A stretch of DNA of 64,000 nt, taken from the NCBI GenBank assembly GCA_023662725.1, contig JAMPIL010000001.1:713796-777795 (forward strand), given 5' to 3'. The DNA is from Ruminococcus flavefaciens. GTDB lineage: Bacteria > Bacillota > Clostridia > Oscillospirales > Ruminococcaceae. This document shows positions 8,724-16,925 of the stretch, in pieces (positions within the stretch are counted from its first letter, which is position 1; every line of letters starts with the position of its first letter). Both the position numbers and the translations under genes were made by a program. A model generated the notes under the pieces. The model saw only the letters and a program-made list of their open reading frames with translations. It ran no database searches and was not told where the DNA came from.

Positions 8724-9161
8724 TCATTGTTTATTTTCTATTTCGGCGATCAAGTCGATTCTTCTCTGATGTCTGCCGCCCTCAAAGCCGGTTGTAAGGA
8801 ATATCTCAGCCAGTTCGCAGGCAAGTCCGCATCCGAGAGTTCTTGCTCCGAGACACATTACATTGGCGTCATTATGCAGACGAGTGAAACGAGACGAAAA
8901 TGAATCGGAACAAAGCGCAGCTCTTATTCCCTTTATCTTATTTGCAGCCATCGACATTCCTATTCCTGTTCCGCAAATAAGGATTCCCTTTTCACATTCG
9001 CCTGAAACAACAAGTCCGCAGACTGCTTCTGCCATATCGGGATAGTCGCAAGGAGTACCGTCTGTACCCATATCCCTCAATTCAAAGCCTTTTTCCTCTA
9101 AAGCAGCAATTACCGCCTTTTTCATTTCAACTCCGGCATGGTCACAACCAATTGCTATCAT
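8724..9161 (-). CDS. rpiB: Ribose-5-phosphate isomerase B
   Basis: A 145-aa RpiB/LacAB-family isomerase linking ribose-5-phosphate and ribulose-5-phosphate in the pentose phosphate pathway. Visible: GCDHAG (residues 5-10), the active-site ICGTGIGMSMAANK with C63 in the base position, and a NDANVMCLGART segment around 98-108. It lies between tsaB and upp. Its product feeds PRPP, which upp uses, so the pairing is sensible. Confidence 0.95.
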   Translation of the reverse strand: MIAIGCDHAGVEMKKAVIAALEEKGFELRDMGTDGTPCDYPDMAEAVCGLVVSGECEKGILICGTGIGMSMAANKIKGIRAALCSDSFSSRFTRLHNDANVMCLGARTLGCGLACELAEIFLTTGFEGGRHQRRIDLIAEIENKQ

Positions 9162-9175
9162 GTTATCCTCTCCTA

Positions 9176-9871
9176 TCAGATTTTATTTTCCAGATCTTTT
9201 TCAGCCTTGACTTTCTGAAGATATGAAACTTCAAGATAATCAGGTTCAACAAAGCTTTTTGAAGCTGCCGCAAGGCATATTCCGTATGCATTCTGAAGCC
9301 GTCCCTGCGGAGGAGCTATCGTAAACATCGGCGAACGGTAATCGGTAAAGAAACCAGCTGCTCCGTCGCCGCAAAGCAAAACTTCTTCGCCACGCAACGC
9401 AAGAAATTCCGCAAGTTCATCTCTTGAGATAAGCCCTTCCTCGCAGATTTTTTCAAGAGCATATCCATCGCTCTTGTATGAGCAAGTGTAGACAAGTTCT
9501 CCCCTTGCTTTCATAACGGCGCAAATCGTACCTTTAAACGCTATATTGCAGCAGGCAAGTCCTTCGAGCGTTGAAACTCCGCAGCATTTTATATCAAGTC
9601 CGAATGCCAGAGCCTTGACCGCTGCAACTCCGATTCGTAGTCCGGTATATGAACCCGGACCGTTTGCAGCCGCAATCGCTCCGACATCAGAAAGTTTTTT
9701 TCCGGTCTGAGATATTATCTCCTTGACCATAGGCATTATGACTTGGGAGTGCGTTTTCTGAGTATACAGCGATGTCTGTGCAAGGATAATTTCCGTTTCA
9801 GTATCAAATAAAGCCGCCGAAGCCGTTTTTCCGGAGGTATCAATTCCAAGAATCAGCAAATCTTCCACCAT
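9176..9871 (-). CDS. tsaB: tRNA threonylcarbamoyladenosine biosynthesis protein TsaB
   Basis: A 231-aa ASKHA-fold protein, the non-catalytic partner of TsaD in t6A37 formation. The N-terminal ILGIDTSGKTASAALFD strand-loop and the AAANGPGSYTGLRIGVAAVKALA segment are diagnostic. It overlaps the 3' end of tsaE by 32 bases. The start is uncertain: the ATG at 9871 has AGAGG directly against it, whereas a TTG four codons later has GGTGGA at a short spacing. Either leaves the domain intact. Confidence 0.94.
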   Translation of the reverse strand: MVEDLLILGIDTSGKTASAALFDTETEIILAQTSLYTQKTHSQVIMPMVKEIISQTGKKLSDVGAIAAANGPGSYTGLRIGVAAVKALAFGLDIKCCGVSTLEGLACCNIAFKGTICAVMKARGELVYTCSYKSDGYALEKICEEGLISRDELAEFLALRGEEVLLCGDGAAGFFTDYRSPMFTIAPPQGRLQNAYGICLAAASKSFVEPDYLEVSYLQKVKAEKDLENKI

Positions 9872-10283
9872 CCTCTATTATAATTTCACGTTCCTGCTCG
9901 CCGAGAGTGTTTATTGTAATATAAATCGTATCTTTCGGAAGAAACCGGGCTATGTTCTCCGACCATTCTATTGCCGCAGCATTCTCTTCAAACGGATAAT
10001 CATAGAATCCTGTCGATTCAAGATCATCCTCCGATTCGATTCTGTACATATCGAAATGATAGAGGTTTATGTTTTCCCCACGGTATTCGTTCACAAGTGC
10101 AAAAGTCGGTGAAGTAACGTTATCACCGAGTCCCATTCCGACCGCAATGCCTCTTGTGAATGTTGTTTTTCCTGCACCAAGACCGCCTTTGTATGCTATC
10201 ATATCTCCTGCTTTTATAAAAGCTCCGAGCTTCTCAGCAGTTTTTATGGTTTCTTCCGGAGAATGAGTAATTATTCTGATCAT
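9840..10283 (-). CDS. tsaE: tRNA threonylcarbamoyladenosine biosynthesis ATPase TsaE
   Basis: A 147-aa P-loop ATPase that works with TsaB and TsaD in t6A synthesis. Walker A is GGLGAGKTTFTRG (residues 33-45), and a TSPTFALVNEY switch and a YHFDMYRIE strand follow, as in all TsaE proteins. It is encoded just after fhs (12-base gap) and overlaps tsaB, the normal tsaE-tsaB order. The catalytic TsaD is not in this window; the paralogue at 25019-25966 is a different branch of the family. Confidence 0.96.
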   Translation of the reverse strand: MIRIITHSPEETIKTAEKLGAFIKAGDMIAYKGGLGAGKTTFTRGIAVGMGLGDNVTSPTFALVNEYRGENINLYHFDMYRIESEDDLESTGFYDYPFEENAAAIEWSENIARFLPKDTIYITINTLGEQEREIIIEDGGRFADSWN

Positions 10284-10295
10284 AAAAACACCCTA

Positions 10296-11975
10296 TCAGA
10301 AAAGTCCGGTTATATTTCCATTATCATCACAGTCGATATTAAACGCTGCCGGATTTTTCGGAAGTCCCGGCATGGTAAGAATATCTCCGGTATAGATGAC
10401 AACAAATCCTGCTCCGGACGAAAGCTTGGCGTCACGAACTGTTATTTTGAAGTTCTTTGGCTTTCCGAGAAGAGCCGGATTATCGGAAAGAGAATACTGA
10501 GTTTTCGCAATGCAGACAGGAAGATCACGGAAACCTATTCCCTCGATCTCCTTGATTGCCTTTTCAGCCTGTGGAGTATAATTTACACCGTCGGCACGAT
10601 AAATCTCTTTGGCAATAGTTTCGATCTTATCCTTGATCGAAATTTCGGTTGAATAAAGAGGCTTGAAATCCGATCCGTTTTCAGCGCAGAACTGTATGGT
10701 TTCACACACCTTTTCAGCAAGATCAATTCCACCGTCACCGCCCTTGGCAAACACTTCGCACATTGAAACTTCTACGCCCATTTCAGCACAGAAATCCTGA
10801 ACGAACTTGATTTCTTCGGCAGTATCGGTATTGAATTTATTTATTGCAACGATAACCGGAACATGGTATTTGTGCATATTTTCAATATGAGCCTTGAGGT
10901 TGACTATTCCCTTTTCAAGAGCCCACATATTTTCTTTAGAAAGGTCATTTTTCTGAACTCCGCCGTTGTATTTAAGAGCCTTTATTGTCGCAACAAGAAC
11001 TACGCATGACGGAGAAAGTCCGCCGTATCTACACTTGATATCAAAGAATTTTTCAGCTCCGAGATCAGATCCGAATCCGGCTTCTGTAATGCAGTAATCT
11101 CCGAGTTTAAGCGCAAGCTTAGTTGCTCTTACAGAGTTGCATCCGTGAGCAATATTTGCAAAAGGTCCGCCGTGGATAAGCGCCGGATTATTTTCAAGAG
11201 TCTGAACAAGATTTGGCTTTAAAGCATCTTTAAGCAAAGCGGTCATAGCTCCGCAAGCTCCTATTTGATGGGCAAAAATCGGTTCGCCGTTCGTATTATA
11301 AGCAACAAGAATATTGCCCAGACGTTCTTTAAGATCGACAATATCAGTCGCAAGGCAGAGAACTGCCATTATCTCGGATGCTACAGTGATATTGAATCCA
11401 TCCTCACGGGGAACGCCGTTCATTTTTCCGCCCATACCGATAACAATGTTTCTTAAAGCACGATCGTTCATATCCATACAACGTTTGAACATGATCCTTC
11501 TCTGATCGATAGAAAGCTCGTTGCCTTGCTGCAAATGATTGTCTATCATAGCGCAGAGAAGATTGTTTGCAGCAGTAATTGCGTGCATATCGCCTGTGAA
11601 ATGGAGATTTATATCCTCCATAGGAACTACCTGAGCGTATCCGCCGCCTGCAGCTCCTCCCTTCATTCCGAAAACCGGACCGAGCGAAGGTTCACGAAGA
11701 GCGAGAACTGCTTTTTTGCCGATTTTTTTCATAGCCTCAGCAAGACCAACGCTTACTGTTGTTTTGCCCTCTCCTGCCGGAGTAGGATTTATAGCCGTAA
11801 CAAGAATAAGCTTTCCGTCATTTTTCAAAGCAAGCTTTGAATAGATACTCTCCGAAAGCTTTGCCTTATAATGACCGTACGGTTCGAGATCATCCTCACT
11901 TATTCCAAGACCTGCGGCAATTTCATTTATCTTTTTCATTTTTGCACTCTGAGCAATTTCAATATCAGTTAGCAT
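10296..11975 (-). CDS. fhs: Formate-tetrahydrofolate ligase
   Basis: A 559-aa enzyme that makes 10-formyl-tetrahydrofolate from formate, ATP and THF; it feeds purine synthesis and, in acetogens, the methyl branch of acetyl-CoA synthesis. The P-loop [15 protein letters not shown] lies at residues 63-77. Further family blocks are [41 protein letters not shown] and [20 protein letters not shown] (given here only as landmarks). The ribosome site is GGAGGA, seven bases before ATG. A promoter lies at 12009-12037. It heads the fhs-tsaE-tsaB-rpiB-upp run. Confidence 0.97.
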   Translation of the reverse strand: MLTDIEIAQSAKMKKINEIAAGLGISEDDLEPYGHYKAKLSESIYSKLALKNDGKLILVTAINPTPAGEGKTTVSVGLAEAMKKIGKKAVLALREPSLGPVFGMKGGAAGGGYAQVVPMEDINLHFTGDMHAITAANNLLCAMIDNHLQQGNELSIDQRRIMFKRCMDMNDRALRNIVIGMGGKMNGVPREDGFNITVASEIMAVLCLATDIVDLKERLGNILVAYNTNGEPIFAHQIGACGAMTALLKDALKPNLVQTLENNPALIHGGPFANIAHGCNSVRATKLALKLGDYCITEAGFGSDLGAEKFFDIKCRYGGLSPSCVVLVATIKALKYNGGVQKNDLSKENMWALEKGIVNLKAHIENMHKYHVPVIVAINKFNTDTAEEIKFVQDFCAEMGVEVSMCEVFAKGGDGGIDLAEKVCETIQFCAENGSDFKPLYSTEISIKDKIETIAKEIYRADGVNYTPQAEKAIKEIEGIGFRDLPVCIAKTQYSLSDNPALLGKPKNFKITVRDAKLSSGAGFVVIYTGDILTMPGLPKNPAAFNIDCDDNGNITGLF

Positions 11976-12008
11976 AACAGACTCCTCCGTTCAAAAGTGT
12001 ATAAATAC

Positions 12009-12037
12009 ATTATAACATTATTCATTATAAAATGCAA
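12009..12037 (-). promoter_or_regulatory. Sigma-A-type promoter for fhs
   Basis: On the minus strand, TTGCAT (12037-12032), a 17-base spacer and TATAAT (12014-12009), 34 bases before the fhs start. No THF-riboswitch-like structure is apparent in the short leader. Confidence 0.7.
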
Positions 12038-12154
12038 GAAAAATTTACTATATCATTCCGACATCATCATTTGCTTTTTATTATGATTGTAAAGATGATA
12101 TTTCTCTCTTGATTCCTTTTTAAAAGGAGTTATTTCCGTCCGGGCATTCTGCCC

Positions 12155-12266
12155 TAATCCTCTCAGATACCCATAAAGGGTATCTGAGAGGATTAATACC
12201 GGGTTTCCAAAGATACTGTACGTCCTTTTGGCAGGGTGCAAGGGGGGGGATGATGTCCCTCTTATA
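12155..12266. repeat. Repeat element with perfect 18-bp hairpin, related to 28418-28587
   Basis: A perfect inverted repeat, TAATCCTCTCAGATACCC / GGGTATCTGAGAGGATTA, with a five-base loop occupies 12155-12195. It is followed by ATACC, the block GGGTTTCCAAAG (12201-12212), then CCTTTTGGCAGGG and GTCCCTCTTATA (ending 12266). The same ordered blocks occur on the opposite strand at 28418-28587, there next to a hairpin of different sequence. A smaller GGGC/GCCC hairpin (12142-12154) adjoins it. The element lies between the penicillin-binding protein gene and fhs; its hairpin could end transcription of the former. Confidence 0.65.
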
Positions 12267-12293
12267 AACATAAATCAAAAGAAAATAATGATA

Positions 12294-13892
12294 TCAGGAT
12301 AATTCAAGAGACATTCTGTCTGCAATTTCGCTGAAAATCGGTGCAGCGGCGTCATTTCCGTAACCTCCGTCCTCGACCAGCACGGTTACGGCATATTTCG
12401 GAGCATATGCCGGAAAGAATCCTGTTATCCATGCATGACAAAGTTCCTCTCCGTCCTCATCGTAGCGTCCTGTCTGAGCAGTCGAGGTTTTCGCTCCGAC
12501 AGACGTATATTTTGTCTTTGCATTTGATTCCTCGTTGTCTCTTATCGCTGAGATCATCATCTGACGGAGATCGTATGATGTTTCAGATTCGATAACTCTT
12601 GTAAGCTGAGGATTTTTTTCATTAGCGATTTCTTCGCCTTCAAGGGTAACTCCCTTTATCAAGCGAAGCGCAGGCATTTCTCCATAGTTAGCAATTGCGC
12701 AGGTGAGCTGAGTTATCTGAAGCGGAGTTGCCGTAAGTTTACCCTGACCGAAAGAAAAATTAGCAAGCTCCGCAGGCACCATAAGATCACTGACCGTTGG
12801 AAGAACTCCGGCAGAACCTGTTATTCCAGCACAGAGCTGAACCTCTCTTCCGAATCCAAGACTATATGCAAGACGTCGGAAATTATCGACATCAAGACTA
12901 CGGCTGAGACTGATAAAATAAGTGTTGCAGGATTTTGTTATCGCCTGAGTCATGTTCTGAAGCTCATGACCATCGTGTTTGTGACAATTGAAGTTCTGAC
13001 CGTCAACGGAAACACTTCCTTCACAATCGTAAATATATCCGTCAAGATTCTCGTTTATGGCTTCACATGACGTTACAAGCTTAAAAATAGAGCCAACACC
13101 ATATGAATACAAAGCTCTGTTTATAAGCGGACTTCGTTCGTCCGCAAGCGCTTTTTCAAGTGAATCGGAGGAATAATCAGGAAAACTTGCCATAGCAAGA
13201 ATATCTCCGGTTTTTATATCTGCTGCAACAATTGCTCCTTTTTCAATATCCGAACCGCATTCTTCGCAAATACGCTGTATATCGCTGTCGATAGTTGTAA
13301 CAACACCTCCTTTTGCCGCATCGCTGCGCTGAATCACCTTTCCATCGCCGATAAGAACTCTTCCGAAGCCGTCTATGGAATACGTCACCTTATTTTCGCC
13401 GTAATCACCTCTAAGAATCCTATCGTATGCATATTCAATGCCGGAAACTCCTGAATTTTCTGAAATATACCCTACAACGTGCTGTGCAAGCTGATTTTCA
13501 GAATATCTTTCAGGTATCTCAAACACGGTCAGACCTTCCGATTCCGGAGTTCCTTTCCGACATTCAAAAGAAAAAGGGACTCCGGAATCAAATTTTTCAT
13601 AAAAATCATTCTTATCAACAGCGTATTTTGCTGTTCCTTCCCTGTCAACCGCTGAAGGTACTGCTACTGCCTGATATTTTACTCCCGCATTGACAAGCGG
13701 TTTCATATTACAATCGTAAATCGTACCCTGGCTTACTCCGGCAGTGATATCAAGTTCCGAACGCTGCTCCGCTGCCCTGACATATTGCTGCTGAACCGCA
13801 AGCTTATAGTAATTGCAGGCAATAACGACAAAAAGGAGGAAAAAAACTCCCACAAGAATAATTATTCCACGTTCTGCTCTTTTCTGAACCAA
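12294..13892 (-). CDS. Class B penicillin-binding protein (peptidoglycan transpeptidase, FtsI/PbpA-like)
   Basis: About 532 aa: short cytoplasmic tail, one membrane anchor (about residues 8-27), a small pedestal domain, then a transpeptidase domain that cross-links cell-wall peptides outside the membrane. Active-site motifs: SIFK (about 268-271, nucleophile Ser) and SCN (about 321-323). The third motif reads KTS (about 468-470, in AKTSTAQTG) where the family has KTG. I place the start at a TTG at 13892 with GAGGTGA well spaced upstream; a GTG three codons earlier has its ribosome site too close. The compact size resembles PbpA/SpoVD relatives, but the role (elongation, division or spore cortex) cannot be assigned. 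Confidence 0.88.
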   Translation of the reverse strand: MVQKRAERGIIILVGVFFLLFVVIACNYYKLAVQQQYVRAAEQRSELDITAGVSQGTIYDCNMKPLVNAGVKYQAVAVPSAVDREGTAKYAVDKNDFYEKFDSGVPFSFECRKGTPESEGLTVFEIPERYSENQLAQHVVGYISENSGVSGIEYAYDRILRGDYGENKVTYSIDGFGRVLIGDGKVIQRSDAAKGGVVTTIDSDIQRICEECGSDIEKGAIVAADIKTGDILAMASFPDYSSDSLEKALADERSPLINRALYSYGVGSIFKLVTSCEAINENLDGYIYDCEGSVSVDGQNFNCHKHDGHELQNMTQAITKSCNTYFISLSRSLDVDNFRRLAYSLGFGREVQLCAGITGSAGVLPTVSDLMVPAELANFSFGQGKLTATPLQITQLTCAIANYGEMPALRLIKGVTLEGEEIANEKNPQLTRVIESETSYDLRQMMISAIRDNEESNAKTKYTSVGAKTSTAQTGRYDEDGEELCHAWITGFFPAYAPKYAVTVLVEDGGYGNDAAAPIFSEIADRMSLELS

Positions 13893-13943
13893 AAAAATCA
13901 CCTCACAGGTATTGTTTGCCTGAAAGGTGATTTATATTCTTTA

Positions 13944-14378
13944 TTATTCCAAAATCAGCGTAAAAGGTCCGTCATTGAGAAGCTCGACCTTCATATCTGC
14001 TCCGAATACTCCTGTTTCAGTATGCTGTCCCTTGCTGCGGCAATACTCAACAAAATACTCGAAAAGCTTATTTGCAGCATCAGGCTTCTCCGCCTGCATA
14101 AAATTAGGACGATTTCCCTTACGGCAGTCCGCATACAGAGTAAACTGCGGAACGATGAGAAGCGCTCCTCCAACATCGCCGAGAGAGAGATTTATCTTAT
14201 CATTTTCATCAGGAAAGATCCGAAGATTTATTATTTTATCAGCAAGTCTGCGGCAGTCATCTTCAATATCACCCTGACCTGCTCCAAAAAGCAGAAGATA
14301 TCCCTTATCTATTTTTCCGGTTATATTTCCGTCAACCTTAACGCTTGCTGAGGTAACTCTCTGTAATACAATTTTCAT
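13944..14378 (-). CDS. dtd: D-aminoacyl-tRNA deacylase
   Basis: A 144-aa enzyme that hydrolyses D-aminoacyl-tRNAs and so protects translation. It starts [17 protein letters not shown], the family's normal N-terminus. The QFTLYAD motif that carries the catalytic Thr is present, but the preceding residue, usually Ser (SQFTL), is Pro here (VPQFTL). The C-terminal Gly-Pro motif is [10 protein letters not shown]. The gene lies 10 bases downstream of the GH42 gene and about 50 bases upstream of the penicillin-binding protein gene. Confidence 0.93.
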   Translation of the reverse strand: MKIVLQRVTSASVKVDGNITGKIDKGYLLLFGAGQGDIEDDCRRLADKIINLRIFPDENDKINLSLGDVGGALLIVPQFTLYADCRKGNRPNFMQAEKPDAANKLFEYFVEYCRSKGQHTETGVFGADMKVELLNDGPFTLILE

Positions 14379-14387
14379 TGTGACATC

Positions 14388-16358
14388 CTACTTTCTGACA
14401 ATATCAACGCCAAAAGGCTTCAGCTCAATTTTATCCTTGCCGACTGAATCAATAATGCTGAACATTGATTTTGGCAGAGTTATCACTGCATTTTCCTCGG
14501 AATTATTGAAAAATAAAATAAAATCATCAAGACCGTTTGTGCGTGTCGTAACCTCTACGCCCTTTTGAAGTCCTTTAAGACGAGGCATTCCGGTCTGTCT
14601 CATGATATTTCCGACAAAACTTTCATAGAAGTCCATTTTGCAGACTGTTCCAACATAGTATACTATACCACTGCAATATCTGTTCATTGTAACTGCCGGA
14701 CAGCAGCGGTAGAAACTGTCGTTATATTCAGCATATGCCCTTGCTGTTGTCAGACGAAGAATATCACACCACTGACGGCAGACAAATTTATTTCCTGCAA
14801 AATCAACGATAGTCTGCTCTGCATTTCCAATTGGATCATACTCCGTTACTTCCGCTCCGATAAGCTCTTTATAAACAGTCGGAAGAACATCCATGATGCA
14901 GTTATTGTTTGAATCCTTAACTCCGCTGCGATTAGTAAGAACCAGTGTTCCGCCGTTTATTGCATAGCGGTAAATGTTTTCCGCTGAAGATTTTTTATAT
15001 ACAAACATTGACGGAGCAATTACAACCTTGTATCCCGACAGATCTGAATCAGGAGAAACTATATCCACGTTTGCACCGTATTTCATAAATGCGGCATGGA
15101 AATATTTCATCTGCTCGAGGTAATAATATCCCTCCGTTTGCGGCTGCATATTTAATGCCCAATCGTTATCAGGCGAATAGAGTATCGCCACATCCGAAAC
15201 TATTTCCGTTGTATCTATAACGCTTAGTTTTGCTGCATTTTTACAAAGCTCCGCAAACTCGAAAAATCGTCTGCCCGGAACATTGCTGTGATCTATAAGA
15301 CCATGCCAGAACATTTCAGCTCCTGTAACGGCAGTTCTCCAGCGGAAATGAACAACGGTATCCGCACCATGCGCCATTGCCTGCAAAGCATATCCCATGA
15401 TTTGTCCGGGACGTGGAGCTGCTGCCATCGGAGACCAGCTTCCTGTTGGTCCGCTGAGTTGCTCCATTACCCAGAAATTTCTGCCTTTGATTCCCCTCAT
15501 AAAATCAAGATGGAACGCATGAGAATAAAATTCATCCGGATCATCCGGAATCCTTACAGGCGGATAATTGTCATATGAAACAAAATCAAGCTCGTCAAAC
15601 AACTTGTAAAAATCAGGCGTATTTTCGCAGAACCATGTATTAGTCGTGATCTTAGCTCGGGGAATTTCCCTTTTGATTATCATGGCGATTTCTTTTACGA
15701 AGTTAACCGTGCTGTCGGAGCAAAAACGGTGATATTCAAGGCAAAGCGCAGGATTCTGCCATGCCTTAGGATACGCTGTCGGAGGCGTTATCTGCGATAT
15801 ATCACTATACTCCCCGCTCCATACGCTTGTTCCGAATGCAGCATTTATATTTTCAATTGTATCATGCTTATCTATGAGCCAGTTCCTGAACATTTCCTTA
15901 CAAGTATCGCAGGCACACGGATATGCTTCAAGTTCGTTATCTATCTGCCAAGCGACAATTGAAGAATTCGTACTGAATCTTCTTACAAGACGTTCGGTTA
16001 TCCTTTTCGCATAAGTCATAAAAACCGGAGAATTTATACAGCGGTGACCTCTTATTCCGGTCTGTAACCTGTTTCCGTCAAGGCCTGTCTGAATAATTTC
16101 AGGATGCGATTCATAAAGCCATAATGGCGGACAATTGGTCGGGATGCACATAACAACGTCAAGTCCGAATCTTGCAAATATCCTTACCGCTTCATCAAGC
16201 CATGTAAAATCAAATTCGCCGTCTTTGGGTTCAATTTTTGACCACGCAAACTCTGCAATGCGAACGGTTTTAACTCCGGTTTTCGCCATTAGTTCAGCGT
16301 CTTTTTCCCATAACGTTCTGTCCCATTGTTCCGGATAATAGTCCACGCCGATATTCAT
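14388..16358 (-). CDS. Beta-galactosidase, glycoside hydrolase family 42
   Basis: A 656-aa cytosolic enzyme (no signal peptide) that removes terminal beta-galactose, typically from plant galactan or galacto-oligosaccharides. GH42 features: the N-terminal GVDYYPEQW, the acid/base E142 in WQIDNELEAY, and the nucleophile E299 in FWVMEQLSG. Cysteines C107, C148, C150 and C153 match the zinc cluster seen in GH42 enzymes. Domain A (TIM barrel) runs to about residue 390, then a trimerisation domain B and a small beta domain C. It sits in a housekeeping run with no transporter or sugar regulator next to it. Confidence 0.93.
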   Translation of the reverse strand: MNIGVDYYPEQWDRTLWEKDAELMAKTGVKTVRIAEFAWSKIEPKDGEFDFTWLDEAVRIFARFGLDVVMCIPTNCPPLWLYESHPEIIQTGLDGNRLQTGIRGHRCINSPVFMTYAKRITERLVRRFSTNSSIVAWQIDNELEAYPCACDTCKEMFRNWLIDKHDTIENINAAFGTSVWSGEYSDISQITPPTAYPKAWQNPALCLEYHRFCSDSTVNFVKEIAMIIKREIPRAKITTNTWFCENTPDFYKLFDELDFVSYDNYPPVRIPDDPDEFYSHAFHLDFMRGIKGRNFWVMEQLSGPTGSWSPMAAAPRPGQIMGYALQAMAHGADTVVHFRWRTAVTGAEMFWHGLIDHSNVPGRRFFEFAELCKNAAKLSVIDTTEIVSDVAILYSPDNDWALNMQPQTEGYYYLEQMKYFHAAFMKYGANVDIVSPDSDLSGYKVVIAPSMFVYKKSSAENIYRYAINGGTLVLTNRSGVKDSNNNCIMDVLPTVYKELIGAEVTEYDPIGNAEQTIVDFAGNKFVCRQWCDILRLTTARAYAEYNDSFYRCCPAVTMNRYCSGIVYYVGTVCKMDFYESFVGNIMRQTGMPRLKGLQKGVEVTTRTNGLDDFILFFNNSEENAVITLPKSMFSIIDSVGKDKIELKPFGVDIVRK

Positions 16359-16374
16359 AAATCCGATCGCTCCT

Positions 16375-16914
16375 TTACTCTATATTATAAACGTTAAGCT
16401 CGCAGTTCATTGCAAACCATGATGCAAATTCCTGTGTAGTCAGATCCTGAAAATAAGTTTCAATAATTCTGCAAATTCCTCCATGACAAACAAGAAGAAC
16501 ATTTTTCCCCTTATATTTCTCGATCATATCATCAAGAACCGAATATACTCTGTGCGCAAGCTGTAAAAGAGATTCGCCGTTTTTTCCCATTTTCACAGCA
16601 AAATTCACTTTATTTTCATCAAACCCATCGGAAAAACGTGATTTGCCTTCATAATCACCGTAATCCCATTCACGGAGTCTTTCATCGGTTATAATTTCAA
16701 GACCTGTTCTTTTCGATATTATTTCAGCGGTTTTCATAGCCCTTTTCATTGGCGAAGCAATCATAATATCAATATCGTCCAATTCTGCAACTTTTTCAGC
16801 AAGTTCATTTGCCTGAATAATACCGGTTTTATTCAATTCTACATCTGTTGTTCCAAGAACCACATCAATTTTATTCCAATCAGTCTGACCATGTCTTGCG
16901 GTGTATATTTTCAT
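16375..16914 (-). CDS. Histidine phosphatase family protein (phosphoglycerate mutase-like)
   Basis: A 179-aa member of the branch-1 histidine phosphatase family. The catalytic RHG motif is at residues 7-9 (YTARHGQTDWN), a second basic residue lies in SPMKRAMKTAEII, and the second catalytic His is in LLVCHGGICR. Both His residues needed for the phospho-histidine mechanism are present. The substrate is unknown: relatives act on alpha-ribazole phosphate, phosphoglycerate or other small phosphates. No cobalamin genes lie nearby to favour the first option. Confidence 0.88.
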   Translation of the reverse strand: MKIYTARHGQTDWNKIDVVLGTTDVELNKTGIIQANELAEKVAELDDIDIMIASPMKRAMKTAEIISKRTGLEIITDERLREWDYGDYEGKSRFSDGFDENKVNFAVKMGKNGESLLQLAHRVYSVLDDMIEKYKGKNVLLVCHGGICRIIETYFQDLTTQEFASWFAMNCELNVYNIE

Positions 16915-16925
16915 AATTTCAAAAC

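Noticed and set aside
11976-12010. A tetrahydrofolate riboswitch upstream of fhs
   Set aside because: The leader between the promoter and ribosome site is too short and has no matching structure.
12053-12271. A 72-codon minus-strand ORF across the repeat element at 12155-12266
   Set aside because: It consists mostly of hairpin sequence, has no ribosome site and no protein-like composition.
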